This document shows positions 10,157 through 18,938 of a stretch of 34,624 bases of DNA, in pieces. The stretch is from Candidatus Azobacteroides sp. (GTDB taxonomy: Bacteria; Bacteroidota; Bacteroidia; Bacteroidales; WRGA01), in the NCBI GenBank assembly GCA_021201815.1, contig JAJQEC010000131.1, forward strand, positions 1 to 34,624. Reading direction: 5' to 3'. Position 1 is the stretch's first letter; every line of letters starts with the position of its first letter. Position numbers and translations under genes: made by a program. The notes beneath the pieces were generated by a model that was given only the letters and a program-made list of their open reading frames with translations, did no database searches and was not told the origin of the DNA.

Positions 10157-10693
10157 TTAAGGATACGGATATACAAAATTAGTAATCAGATACAATCCCT
10201 TATAAGTGTGATGCTGACTTTTCAGGGCATTCTGCCAGGGATATAAAGCATCCCGGTAAATAGTCTTCGGGATATATCTTCCTCCTGTCGGATATAAAGC
10301 CGGACCGAAATAACCATGATCATACATAAAAGAATAACGATATGTATCATAAATAAAGGCTGCCCGGTCAAGTGACGTTTCATATCGGTATTCCTTACCA
10401 TAAAGAGTATAACGGAGATTCAGGTTTACAACAGGATATATATTTTGAAAATAATCCTCGTACGCTTCATTTAATAATTTTATTTTATAAGAGAATGGCA
10501 TTTCTTTATTTTTCTCCCTCATAAGAGAATCCGGGCTGGTCCCGGAAGAAGGAAGTTGCTCCAGCAGATCAAGATTCCCGGGCAATAATCCTTCCATGGA
10601 AATGTGGTATGGAGAATCAGACTGTGCACAAGCAGTTACGACTAAAAGCCGGACAAGTACTAATCCTCCCAGATATAAAAAAAAGGTACGCAT
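10157..10693 (-). CDS. Small lipoprotein of unknown function
   Basis: I do not recognise a family. The start at 10693 (MRTFFLYLGG) is chosen because it begins a lipoprotein signal peptide with lipobox V-T-A-C at Cys22; the ATG 24 bp upstream adds a charged octapeptide. The mature part of about 157 residues is rich in Tyr (YRYETSLDRAAFIYDTYRYSF), including a YDHGYFGPALYPTGGRYIP stretch, and has no further membrane segment. It converges on ccsA (54 bp between stops), with the phosphodiesterase-like gene 127 bp upstream on the same strand. Confidence 0.65.
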   Translation of the reverse strand: MRTFFLYLGGLVLVRLLVVTACAQSDSPYHISMEGLLPGNLDLLEQLPSSGTSPDSLMREKNKEMPFSYKIKLLNEAYEDYFQNIYPVVNLNLRYTLYGKEYRYETSLDRAAFIYDTYRYSFMYDHGYFGPALYPTGGRYIPKTIYRDALYPWQNALKSQHHTYKGLYLITNFVYPYP

Positions 10694-10819
10694 TCTCTTC
10701 TGATCTTTTTCGGACAAATTTATATATTTTATCTGAACAAGATAAAAACAGAAAGACGAAATACGCCACCTTCTGTGAAAGATTCTTAATTACATATCAA
10801 ATAAAAAAGAAGACTAATC

Positions 10820-11779
10820 CTAATTATTGAACTTTATATTTTTATTTTTTTCTGTCTTTGTAGTTGAAGTAGAAAATTCAATTAACGACTTTCCGTCCCA
10901 ATTATATTCCTCAAGGATAGGAAATCCCATAAAATCAAAAATAGTAGGCGGAATATGATACAAATATAATGTGTCCGTAGAAGAATTTCTATAGGAAGTA
11001 ATGGCTTTATTATTAAGGATAATAAAAGCATTCTGCTCTGTAAAAGAATCTCCTCCATGCCCGGTCGATGTTCCTCCATGATCAGTTACCACAACAAAAA
11101 GCCAGTCTTCTTTTTTATATTCCGGCCTTTGCTTGACAGTGGCAAACAGCTCACTTATATATTCATCTATTTGTTTTAAGGCTTTCCGGTAATCGGAATG
11201 TTTGATGTCAAACCCGGTAGCATGTCCGGCTCCATCAATCTGGTCGAAATGAAGAAATATAATAGAGGCTACATCCGAACACTGAATTTCTTTCAGTGCT
11301 TCTTTATAAATATACTGATCTTTCATTACATAATCTTTATCTCCATTATCATTTCCATTTCGGGTAACAGTAGCAGCATCCCTCACTATTTTTTCATTTA
11401 TTGTCTGCCAGGAAACAAAGGAGGCAGTACGGATATACGGATAACTATTCTTAAGATGTTGAAAAAAGGAGGGATAAGTTTTGAGATTTGTATTTTCCCA
11501 TGGTTCATTATTAATATAATAACCATGCTTCTCTTTTCTTACACCGGTAAGTAAAGCGGACCAGCCATTTGAGCTATATGTAGGCACTTCTGTCAAAACG
11601 AGAGTATTTGTCCAGGAATTATCCATAAGTTCTTTTAGGAAAGGCGCATCAGTCTCATTGATAGCCTGCCAGATTAAGCCATCGATACCAATAAATAGGG
11701 TTTTCTTTGTTTCGGTTTCCGTACAGGAAGAGAACACAGTCAAAACAAAAAGTAGAAAATAAGTAAAACCATTTTTCAT
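10820..11779 (-). CDS. Alkaline-phosphatase-superfamily phosphodiesterase lipoprotein
   Basis: A 319-residue exported lipoprotein (signal peptide with lipidation Cys19, FSSC) in the alkaline phosphatase/nucleotide pyrophosphatase superfamily. Two-metal-site elements are visible: FIGIDGLIW with Asp33, the nucleophile region TYSSNGWSALLTG (Ser69 in the position usually Ser or Thr), LHFDQIDGAGHATGF (Asp and His of the second site), and VVTDHGGTSTGHGG. Enzymes of this kind cleave phosphodiester or phosphomonoester bonds at the cell surface or in the periplasm; the substrate cannot be told from sequence. Length is complete for the compact family form. A CAAAAATA box at 11952-11959 (TATTTTTG on the minus strand) could be its -7 element. 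Confidence 0.85.
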   Translation of the reverse strand: MKNGFTYFLLFVLTVFSSCTETETKKTLFIGIDGLIWQAINETDAPFLKELMDNSWTNTLVLTEVPTYSSNGWSALLTGVRKEKHGYYINNEPWENTNLKTYPSFFQHLKNSYPYIRTASFVSWQTINEKIVRDAATVTRNGNDNGDKDYVMKDQYIYKEALKEIQCSDVASIIFLHFDQIDGAGHATGFDIKHSDYRKALKQIDEYISELFATVKQRPEYKKEDWLFVVVTDHGGTSTGHGGDSFTEQNAFIILNNKAITSYRNSSTDTLYLYHIPPTIFDFMGFPILEEYNWDGKSLIEFSTSTTKTEKNKNIKFNN

Positions 11780-12472
11780 AATAAAGAAGTTTAATAAAAA
11801 ATAATATGTAGTGAGTAAAAACAGGTGTGTGGTTGATCTGTTTATTATTTAAACTGCAGTAGATAATAGAAAAAAGATAGCTAAAAGAAGTAGCTAAACT
11901 TATACTTATACCTTATAAAATGCTTTCCTTTTACTCTTAAGAGAAGCTTTACAAAAATACAAATTATTTGTTAAACTCCATGTCAAAACTTTGCCATTCG
12001 GATAATATGGGTATAAAATATGGATAATATTGTTTTTTAATCCTTTTGTTAATTTTGATTCATCACTCCTTTCTTCTGCGCCTGTTTGAAAAATATATAT
12101 TCCTGTAAATAAAAAATAATACCAATTTCGTTCCCCGGTGTACTAACTTCTATCCGATTATTCTGAAAGTCATATATAATTCCTATAAATAATAAAACCA
12201 ACCATGAAAAAGAAATAATAAAAGATACTTTTCATATTTAAATTTTTTCCATAAGCTTCACATTGTTGGAAAAATTCCGTACAATAATAGCATTTTAATA
12301 CAAGGGAATCTTCTAACTTACCATAGAGTTTTTCCATTTCCTTTAAACCGTTTTTTCCGAAACTTAGAATGAATTTCTGACTTTATTCTATTTTGTCACT
12401 TTGCATCCGTAAAAAATAATATTACATTTATGACCGCATTTTTAATCATAAACAATCCATTAAGTAAAAACT
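11780..12472. other. Intergenic region between divergent genes
   Basis: About 690 bp of AT-rich DNA between the phosphodiesterase and porin genes. Candidate -7 boxes are TATTTTTG on the minus strand (11952-11959) and TAATTTTG on the plus strand (12050-12057), both without an ideally spaced -33 element. The plus box would leave a leader of about 410 nt. I see no gene, repeat or RNA structure. Confidence 0.35.
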
Positions 12473-13750
12473 ATGAGAAAAATAAAAATCTTTACTCTTT
12501 CCCTATTTTCATTTTTTTCTTTTTCCCATGCCCAGGATATTGAACCAACCGGAAAATCCCTTTTACCGATAGTAAGTTTAAATCAGGATATCCGGGTAAA
12601 GTTCGGAGGCTTTGTCCGTGCCGAGTATTATGCGGACTCCCGGGAAATAGTAGGAGCAATAGATGACCTTTTCGGATTTTTTCCGGAAAATAAACGACCG
12701 GGTGCCGACGGAAAAGATTTGAATAACGTTTTCAGGCATAACTTTTCTACGCAGACCACTCGTTTTTCCGCTTTATTTTCCGGTGTAAACTTTTTGAATG
12801 CCAGATCAAGTGCTTATTTTGAATTTGACTTCTCCGGTGGGAACTCAGTGAATGTACGTTTAAGACATGCCTGGGCAAAACTTACATGGAACAAAAGTGA
12901 GTTGTTACTCGGAAAAACATGGAATCCCATGGCGGATATTACTTTTCCGAATGTAGGAGGACTACATACAGGTGTTCCTTTCCGACCTTTCGGAAGAGGA
13001 GATCAAATTCGTTTCACTTATAATTTTACTCCCCGTTATCAGTTATTAGTTGCCGGATTATTTCAGACAGAACATAGAAGCGTAATGGACCCAAGTGCAT
13101 TAACGGATATCCGTGCCAATCCCGCACCGGATTTTCATTTACAGTTTCGTTACCATTCTCCTACCCTTTTTGCAGGAATTGCTTCGGAATATAAAATTTA
13201 AAAACCGGCAACAGAAACAATCGGCACCGGAGGTACTTACAGGACAAATACCACAATTTCTTCTTTCGCTTTTTTAGGATTTGTAGATTATAAAAAGAAT
13301 TTATTCAATGTAAAAGCCAGTACTTTGTACGGACAAAATTTAAGTGAACTTTTTCAGCAGGGAGGTTACGCTGCAAAAAGTTACAATGCAGAAACCGGTG
13401 CCAGAACTTATACCCCCTCTAACTCCATCTCCGGTTGGTTAAATTTTAGCTATGGAAATCAATGGGTAGGAGGTATGTTTATGGGTTATCAGAAAAACCT
13501 GGGCTTTAATGACAATATTTTAAATCCGGAAGAAGGAGGGATATTTTTCGGACGCTGGCAGGATATTGATCACATATACAGAATAGCTCCTTCCCTGAAG
13601 TATTCATTCGGTCAATGGCTTTTCCATGCAGAATTGGATTTTAATGTGGCTTCCTACGGTAGAATTGATTATATGGATAAAGGCAGAGTAAAAGAGGGAA
13701 AAGAAATATTCGGTGTTCGCGGATTGCTGGCCACCACTTTTTTCTTTTAA
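12473..13750 (+). pseudogene. Porin-like outer-membrane beta-barrel, interrupted by in-frame TAA
   Basis: The first segment encodes 242 residues: a signal peptide (cleavage about SHA-Q at 20) and alternating beta-strands of a porin-like barrel (VKFGGFVRAEYYADSRE, AKLTWNKSELLLGKTWNPM). A TAA at 13199-13201 stops it after EYKI. Reading continues in exactly the same frame to 13750 with no other stop, giving more barrel strands (FAFLGFVDYKKN, NFSYGNQWVGGMFMGYQ) and a final aromatic C-terminus (LLATTFFF), the outer-membrane insertion signature. One base substitution therefore splits an otherwise complete protein of about 425 residues. The best family guess is a DcaP-like porin, by general pattern. 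The truncated form lacks its C-terminal strands and should not insert normally. A sequencing error or stop read-through must be excluded. Confidence 0.8.
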
Positions 13751-14293
13751 TAGGAGCATAAACAATGGATATTATATAAAAAGAATCTCTTATAATATAT
13801 GGATAAATCAGAAACATTTTCCTATTCTTTAAAAATTATATAAATAAAAACGTAATCTGTAACGAAGGCATTCTATTTCTATTTTTATCTTTTTATTCTA
13901 TTAATAATAACCTGAAATCTATTATATATGGAGGAAAGAAATAGAAAATCAATTAACTTATTTTTTTTATCTACCAAAAAGAACGATGTTTAACTAAAAA
14001 AATAAAAAAACATCTTTATCTTTATGGAGTTATAATAGAGCAATATTAAACAAATTATACCGTTTCTTATCCGTAAAAGTAAAACTTCCTCATAAGATTT
14101 GCTTTTTACTATAAGAATAGAAGTCAGGATATTTATATTTTTCTATAAATACCAGTTCTATAAAGAAATAGTTAAAAAAAATATAATACTTAAAAACCAG
14201 TTTTATTTGTAGCATTTGTTTTTATTCAATTCCATACTGTTTTGTCAGCACATAGCAGAATATTAGTTTTATTTGTAATAAGTACCCTAACCT
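13751..14293. other. Intergenic region upstream of the polyphosphate polymerase cassette
   Basis: About 540 bp without a gene. It holds a 13-bp direct repeat, AGTTTTATTTGTA at 14199-14211 and 14265-14277. The second copy includes TTTATTTG, one mismatch from a -7 box and about 12 nt plus promoter spacing from the ATG, so it may be the cassette promoter with TTTG at 14241-14244 (spacing of 23 is longer than ideal). Confidence 0.35.
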
Positions 14294-15055
14294 ATGAATC
14301 TTGACCTACATGCTTTTCAAAGCATAACCTTAGAAGAAATGAAAGATATCCGCCTGATGAAACGAATCGATAAAAAATTCGTTCTTCCCCTTTCCCGGTT
14401 ACCGGATATCCTTTACGAACTCCGACCTGAATACTATATACAGGAAATAGGAGAAAAACGTACATTCAATTATTCCACCTTATATTACGATACATGTGAT
14501 TATGAAATGTACAAAACACATCAGAACGGAAAATTGAACCGACTAAAGGTAAGAACCCGTGAATATGTAGAATCTAATCTCTGTTTTCTGGAAATAAAAA
14601 CAAAATCAAACAAAGGTATGACAAAAAAAATCAGGATAACCAACGAACGTCCTGATTGCATTTCATACAATGAATCGTCATTATTTCTATGTAGTAATAC
14701 TCCTTATAATTGTGAAATACTGGAAGGCAAGCTATGGACATATTATAATAGAGTAACACTGGTAAATAAAACAAAAACCGAGCGATTGACAATCGATTAC
14801 AATCTTTCTTTCCGGAATGAGCATACGCAAAAACATGTTCTATTGCCTCAAATGGCAATTATTGAAATAAAAAGAGAACAATCTTCTTATTCCCCGGTGA
14901 CAAAAACGCTCCAACATATGAGAATAAGGCCAAAAGGACTAAGTAAATATTGCCTGGGTACTGCTCTTACAGAAAGTCATACTAAAATTAAAATTAATAA
15001 ACTCAAATCCAAAATAAGAAAAATCCATAAAATAACTCCTTTTGAATATGAATAA
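14294..15055 (+). CDS. VTC-domain polyphosphate polymerase-like protein
   Basis: The 253-residue cytoplasmic protein is a VTC domain of the CYTH/triphosphate-tunnel superfamily, the same fold as the catalytic core of the yeast vacuolar polyphosphate polymerase Vtc4. Key tunnel residues are visible: MKRIDKKFVLP (22-32), STLYYDT (61-67), RLKVRTREY (83-91), FLEIKTKSNKGMTKKIRI (98-115) and IIEIKRE (about 188-194). Alternating basic and acidic residues on beta-strands are what binds the phosphate chain and metal. The family is expected to elongate polyphosphate from ATP, but no bacterial gene here proves that substrate. It is followed, with an 8-bp overlap, by a DUF4956 membrane protein, a pairing seen in many bacteria. 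Confidence 0.88.
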   Translation: MNLDLHAFQSITLEEMKDIRLMKRIDKKFVLPLSRLPDILYELRPEYYIQEIGEKRTFNYSTLYYDTCDYEMYKTHQNGKLNRLKVRTREYVESNLCFLEIKTKSNKGMTKKIRITNERPDCISYNESSLFLCSNTPYNCEILEGKLWTYYNRVTLVNKTKTERLTIDYNLSFRNEHTQKHVLLPQMAIIEIKREQSSYSPVTKTLQHMRIRPKGLSKYCLGTALTESHTKIKINKLKSKIRKIHKITPFEYE

Positions 15056-15704
15056 TCCATTTATTTTTTACAATCAGGAAGCATTTACAGCACTTATTGT
15101 CCGCTTTCTTTTTAATCTTATTATCACAGGTATTATTATCTGGTTCTTTTACTATAAAAAAACACAACGAAGAGATTATTTATTTACCTTTTTTATGGTA
15201 AGTAATACGATCTTCCTTATGATATTCTTATTAGACAGCATAAAGATCCAGGTCGGTTTTGCATTAGGACTTTTTGCCATCTTTGGTATTCTTCGTTATC
15301 GAACTGATACACTTCCGGTAAGAGAAATGACTTATTTGTTTGCTATTATCGGAATCTCTGTCATCAATGCATTAAGTAATCATAAAGTTACTATTATTGA
15401 ACTTGTCACTACTAATTTTATTTTTATTATTTTATTCTGGATTCTGGAAATGACCCGTATCATCAGACATACAGCTTGTAAACTGATTATTTATGAAAAG
15501 ATAGACCTCATCAAACCGGAAAAACAGGAGGAAATGCTTCTGGATCTACGAGCACGCACAGGCTTGAATATCGAACGTTTTGAAATAGGACAAGTCGACT
15601 TTCTGAAAGATACAGCCTATGTGAAAATTTATTATAACGGAAATGGAAAGATAAATACTGCTGATAATATAGAAAAAGCCAGTGAACACCTTACTGATTT
15701 TTAA
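15048..15704 (+). CDS. DUF4956 inner-membrane protein
   Basis: The ATG at 15048 (ATGAATAA overlap with the VTC stop) gives 218 residues; an upstream TTG at 15042 is less likely. Four hydrophobic helices occupy roughly residues 11-33, 44-64 and 72-117 plus 122-142. The conserved GILRYRTDTLPVREMTYLF block between helices marks the DUF4956 family. A soluble C-terminal part (about 145-218) follows, with a ferredoxin-like alternation of strands and helices. Its role is unknown; its constant pairing with VTC-domain proteins suggests a membrane partner, perhaps a channel or anchor for the polymer, which is inference. Translational coupling to the polymerase supports one complex. Confidence 0.85.
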   Translation: MNNPFIFYNQEAFTALIVRFLFNLIITGIIIWFFYYKKTQRRDYLFTFFMVSNTIFLMIFLLDSIKIQVGFALGLFAIFGILRYRTDTLPVREMTYLFAIIGISVINALSNHKVTIIELVTTNFIFIILFWILEMTRIIRHTACKLIIYEKIDLIKPEKQEEMLLDLRARTGLNIERFEIGQVDFLKDTAYVKIYYNGNGKINTADNIEKASEHLTDF

Positions 15705-15794
15705 ATAAAGAAAAAAAGACAAAGAAGTATAGAACACACATAGAGTACCACATTTCGGATCTATGCTTTAATTTCCTATATAAATTAAATCATT

Positions 15795-16493
15795 ATGAAA
15801 AATTTATATCTTCTGCTCATATTTTTGTTTATAGCTTTAGGCGAGATATATGCAGAATCGGATGATTTCGGTATCTGGACAAGCATCGAAGTCGACAAAA
15901 AGTTAAATAAAAAATGGAATCTGAACGGAGAATTCGAATTACGGACCCGGGATAATACTTCAGAAGTAGCCAGATGGGGAGCAAAAGTAGGGGCAGATTA
16001 TTCCTTTATAAAAGGCCTGAAAGTCGGAGCTGCTTATCAGTTTTTATATTTTCATGATATTAAATACTGGGATTTTCAGCCTCGTCACAGGTTTATCGGC
16101 TATGTACAGGGAAGACAGAAAGTCGGTCGTTTTACATTCAGCCTGCGGGAACGATTTCAGGTAACTCACAAAGACGATAGTGACAGAATTAAAGCCAATG
16201 GTAAAAAGGATACCTATAAAATAAACCCGGAATGGTCATGGAGAAACAGAATAAAAGCTTCTTACGATATTCCAAAATGTAAACTCACGCCATCGTTTTC
16301 CTTTGAGTCTTTTTTTCAACTCAATAATCCGGATGGAAACGAATTCGACGGACTTCGTTATACATTATCATTGACCTACAAGCTGGATAAGAAACATTCT
16401 TTTGATCTTTCCGGTATTTATGATAAAGAGATAAATGTAAAAAATCCTGAGAACCGTTGTGTATTGGGTATAGGATATGCTTACAGTTTTTAA
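15795..16493 (+). CDS. DUF2490 outer-membrane beta-barrel protein
   Basis: The 232-residue product has a signal peptide (about 1-20, ending IYA-E) and then about ten amphipathic beta-strands (WNLNGEFELRTRD, VGAAYQFLYFHDIKYW, FTFSLRERFQVTHKD). It ends in Phe (GIGYAYSF), the outer-membrane assembly signal. DUF2490 proteins are small barrels of unknown transport role. It lies 90 bp after DUF4956 and 27 bp before the surface lipoprotein gene, so it is probably transcribed with both. Confidence 0.85.
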   Translation: MKNLYLLLIFLFIALGEIYAESDDFGIWTSIEVDKKLNKKWNLNGEFELRTRDNTSEVARWGAKVGADYSFIKGLKVGAAYQFLYFHDIKYWDFQPRHRFIGYVQGRQKVGRFTFSLRERFQVTHKDDSDRIKANGKKDTYKINPEWSWRNRIKASYDIPKCKLTPSFSFESFFQLNNPDGNEFDGLRYTLSLTYKLDKKHSFDLSGIYDKEINVKNPENRCVLGIGYAYSF

Positions 16494-16520
16494 TGGACCA
16501 AAACAATAAATTGAAAATAT

Positions 16521-18464
16521 ATGAAAATTAAAAAGTTTTATTTCTTACTGTTAATGGCATTTTCCATAGTTGCATTTTCCTGTAGCAACGACGATGATCC
16601 GGCTCCGGATCCAGGAGATACAACAAATCCGGACGACAATAGTGACGAAAATGAAGATTGGGAAACAAATACAAAAGATACTCTTTTTGTAAATGCAGTA
16701 TTAATTACTTATTCTAATAATGCTGAAAAAGGCATTATTATAGACAATCCATTCGAAAATCAGGGAGTAAATATATCTGTAAACGGAGGAAAAGTAGTAG
16801 TTACTTCAACTATTGCCCATACAGAGATTAACTATGTACTATCCGGACATCAGTCCGACGGCTGCTTTAAAATATACAGCGATTATAAATATGGGCTGGG
16901 ACTGAATGGAGTAAGTCTGATTAATTCGAACGAACCGGCTATAAATATACAATCTAAAGAGAAAGCCTCTGTTTATCTGGTAGGCGGAACAAGCAACCGA
17001 CTTATAGACAATAATGTTTATGAAGAAAGTACAGAAGATATGAAAGGAACTTTCTTCAGTGAAGGACCTCTGACTTTTCAGGGAAGTGGTAAACTTACAT
17101 TAAAAGGATACAACAGACATGCCATCTGCAGCGATGATGAAATTACGATTACCAGCGGAGACATTCTTATTGAAAGTTCTTATAAAGACGGCATCCATAC
17201 AAATGATGGCTTTACCATGGAAGGAGGTACTCTCAATATCACAGCTTCCAGTGACGGGATTGAATGCGAAAGAGGAATTATACAAATCAATGGAGGAAAA
17301 ATAAAAATCAATAGTGAAGATTATGGAATTTATTGTTCTTATAATGGTACGGATACCAATATAAATGCCTATATCAGGATAAATAACGGCGACATTGATA
17401 TTCTCTCTTCCGGACAAAAATCTGCCGGGATAAGGAGCAGAGGTACTTTACTGGTAAATAACGGCGAAATAAACATTGAAACGACCGGTACTGCAGCTAA
17501 AGGAATAAATATAAGAAGAAGTATCGAAATTAATGGGGGAAATCTTAATCTGACGACTAAAGGAGATGCGATGTTTGATTCTGACGAACAGGATACTTCT
17601 TCCTCTTCCGGAATAAAATCCGATGAAAATCTAACCATTAATAATGGCAATATTACCATTACAAGTTCCGGTTCCGGAGGAAAAGGAATTAATATTGATG
17701 GCAATTTTATTCTTAATAACGGATCAGTAAGTCTTACAACCAGTGGTGATGAATTTGTTCACAATGCAAATTATAGTACTTCACCGAAAGCATTGAATGC
17801 AAAAAATAATGCGACTATAAAAGATGGCAACCTGATTATTAAAACCACCGGTACCAAAGGAAAAGGAATAGATTGCAAAAATGACTTTACCATCGAAGGA
17901 GGTCTAATTGAAATAGAAACCTTTGAAGATTGTATAAATGTCGGTTCTGACATGCATATAAAAGGAGGAAGTCTTTATTGTAACAGTGCTAATAACGACG
18001 GAATTGTCTCCGATGAAACATTAACAATCAGCAAGGGAATAGTAATTTCTTCCGGAAGCTCTACGAAGCGAGGAATTCGTTGTAAAAACAGCAATACATT
18101 TAAGATTACCGGAGGAACAGTAATCGGAACAGGTACCACTAATACGATACCATCAGGAAGTTCAAGTACTCAAAATATCCTGTATTATTCTGGGACCGGA
18201 ACTAAAGATCAGTTGATACATATCGAATCAGCCAGCGGGAATCAGCCATTCACTTATAAAATGCCACAATCATATTCACCTTTAATCCTGCTATTCAGCA
18301 GTCCGGACCTAACTGTCGGCACCGGTTATACCATTTATACCGGAGGAAGTGTTTCAGGAGGAACTGATTTCCACGGATTATATACTCATAGCAATTATAC
18401 AAAAGGTAATAATGTAGCTACTTTTTCAGTAAATTCCATTGTTACAACTGTAACATCAAACTAA
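16521..18464 (+). CDS. Cthe_2159-like beta-helical surface lipoprotein (carbohydrate-binding)
   Basis: A 647-residue lipoprotein: signal peptide with lipidation Cys21 (AFSC), followed at once by S-N-D-D-D, resembling the acidic signal that sends Bacteroidetes lipoproteins to the cell surface. After a Pro/Asp-rich linker (25-50), the protein is a long run of imperfect repeats of about 25-30 residues of the form INGGxxxITSSGDGI, i.e. a right-handed parallel beta-helix. The order and motifs fit the Cthe_2159 family, whose founder binds cellulose and pectin-type sugars. Such proteins occur with CotH, VTC and DUF4956 genes in many bacteria; CotH is absent here. Being last in the cassette with no other sugar genes, its ligand could be a sugar polymer or the product of the cassette (inference). 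Confidence 0.87.
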   Translation: MKIKKFYFLLLMAFSIVAFSCSNDDDPAPDPGDTTNPDDNSDENEDWETNTKDTLFVNAVLITYSNNAEKGIIIDNPFENQGVNISVNGGKVVVTSTIAHTEINYVLSGHQSDGCFKIYSDYKYGLGLNGVSLINSNEPAINIQSKEKASVYLVGGTSNRLIDNNVYEESTEDMKGTFFSEGPLTFQGSGKLTLKGYNRHAICSDDEITITSGDILIESSYKDGIHTNDGFTMEGGTLNITASSDGIECERGIIQINGGKIKINSEDYGIYCSYNGTDTNINAYIRINNGDIDILSSGQKSAGIRSRGTLLVNNGEINIETTGTAAKGINIRRSIEINGGNLNLTTKGDAMFDSDEQDTSSSSGIKSDENLTINNGNITITSSGSGGKGINIDGNFILNNGSVSLTTSGDEFVHNANYSTSPKALNAKNNATIKDGNLIIKTTGTKGKGIDCKNDFTIEGGLIEIETFEDCINVGSDMHIKGGSLYCNSANNDGIVSDETLTISKGIVISSGSSTKRGIRCKNSNTFKITGGTVIGTGTTNTIPSGSSSTQNILYYSGTGTKDQLIHIESASGNQPFTYKMPQSYSPLILLFSSPDLTVGTGYTIYTGGSVSGGTDFHGLYTHSNYTKGNNVATFSVNSIVTTVTSN

Positions 18465-18502
18465 AAATAGAATAATAAAGTATATTCTTGTTATTATATA
18501 AT

Positions 18503-18540
18503 AAGTCAGAGAAAAGATTTCATGCTTCTCTGACTTTTTT
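18503..18540 (+). terminator. Terminator of the polymerase cassette
   Basis: AAGTCAGAGAA (18503-18513) pairs perfectly with TTCTCTGACTT (18526-18536) around a 12-nt loop and is followed by more T residues (18537-18540). It ends the four-gene plus-strand cassette, 39 nt after the last stop. Confidence 0.85.
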
Positions 18541-18938
18541 ATACACAGAACTTCCGATAAATTAGGAATATTGTAAGTTTAATTTATATATTACCGATTG
18601 TGCAGATTTTTCCTACGGTACTAGAGAAATAAATAAAAAGATAACACAAGAAAGAGGTCTGAATGTTTTAAATTTTCTTAGGAATAAAGATGCTATTAAG
18701 CCAGATAAGTTCCCGTATGAAAAAAATAGATATTTCTTTATAGGTAAAAGATAAAGAAAAAAATATGGCATTACATTTCTATATGGGTCACATTTTTAAA
18801 AGAATAAATAAGCTATTCATTTTATCCCTTTTTAAAATACAAAATACGTTCCGGCAGAATCTATTAAGAAATATATACATACAGAACAACTGAATTTAAT
18901 CTATAAAAATATAAGAAACTGAATTTTCTTTTTACTAT
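18541..18938. other. Intergenic region between convergent genes
   Basis: About 400 bp of AT-rich sequence after the cassette terminator and before the 3' end of the first HTH gene. No gene, repeat or RNA is visible. Confidence 0.4.

Noticed and set aside
13325..13750. Second porin half as a separate gene
   Set aside because: Its only early start is a TTG inside the barrel and it has no signal peptide; it is the continuation of the interrupted frame.
14631..14858. Minus-strand frame opposite the VTC gene
   Set aside because: Antisense shadow; the VTC protein on the plus strand has clear catalytic motifs.
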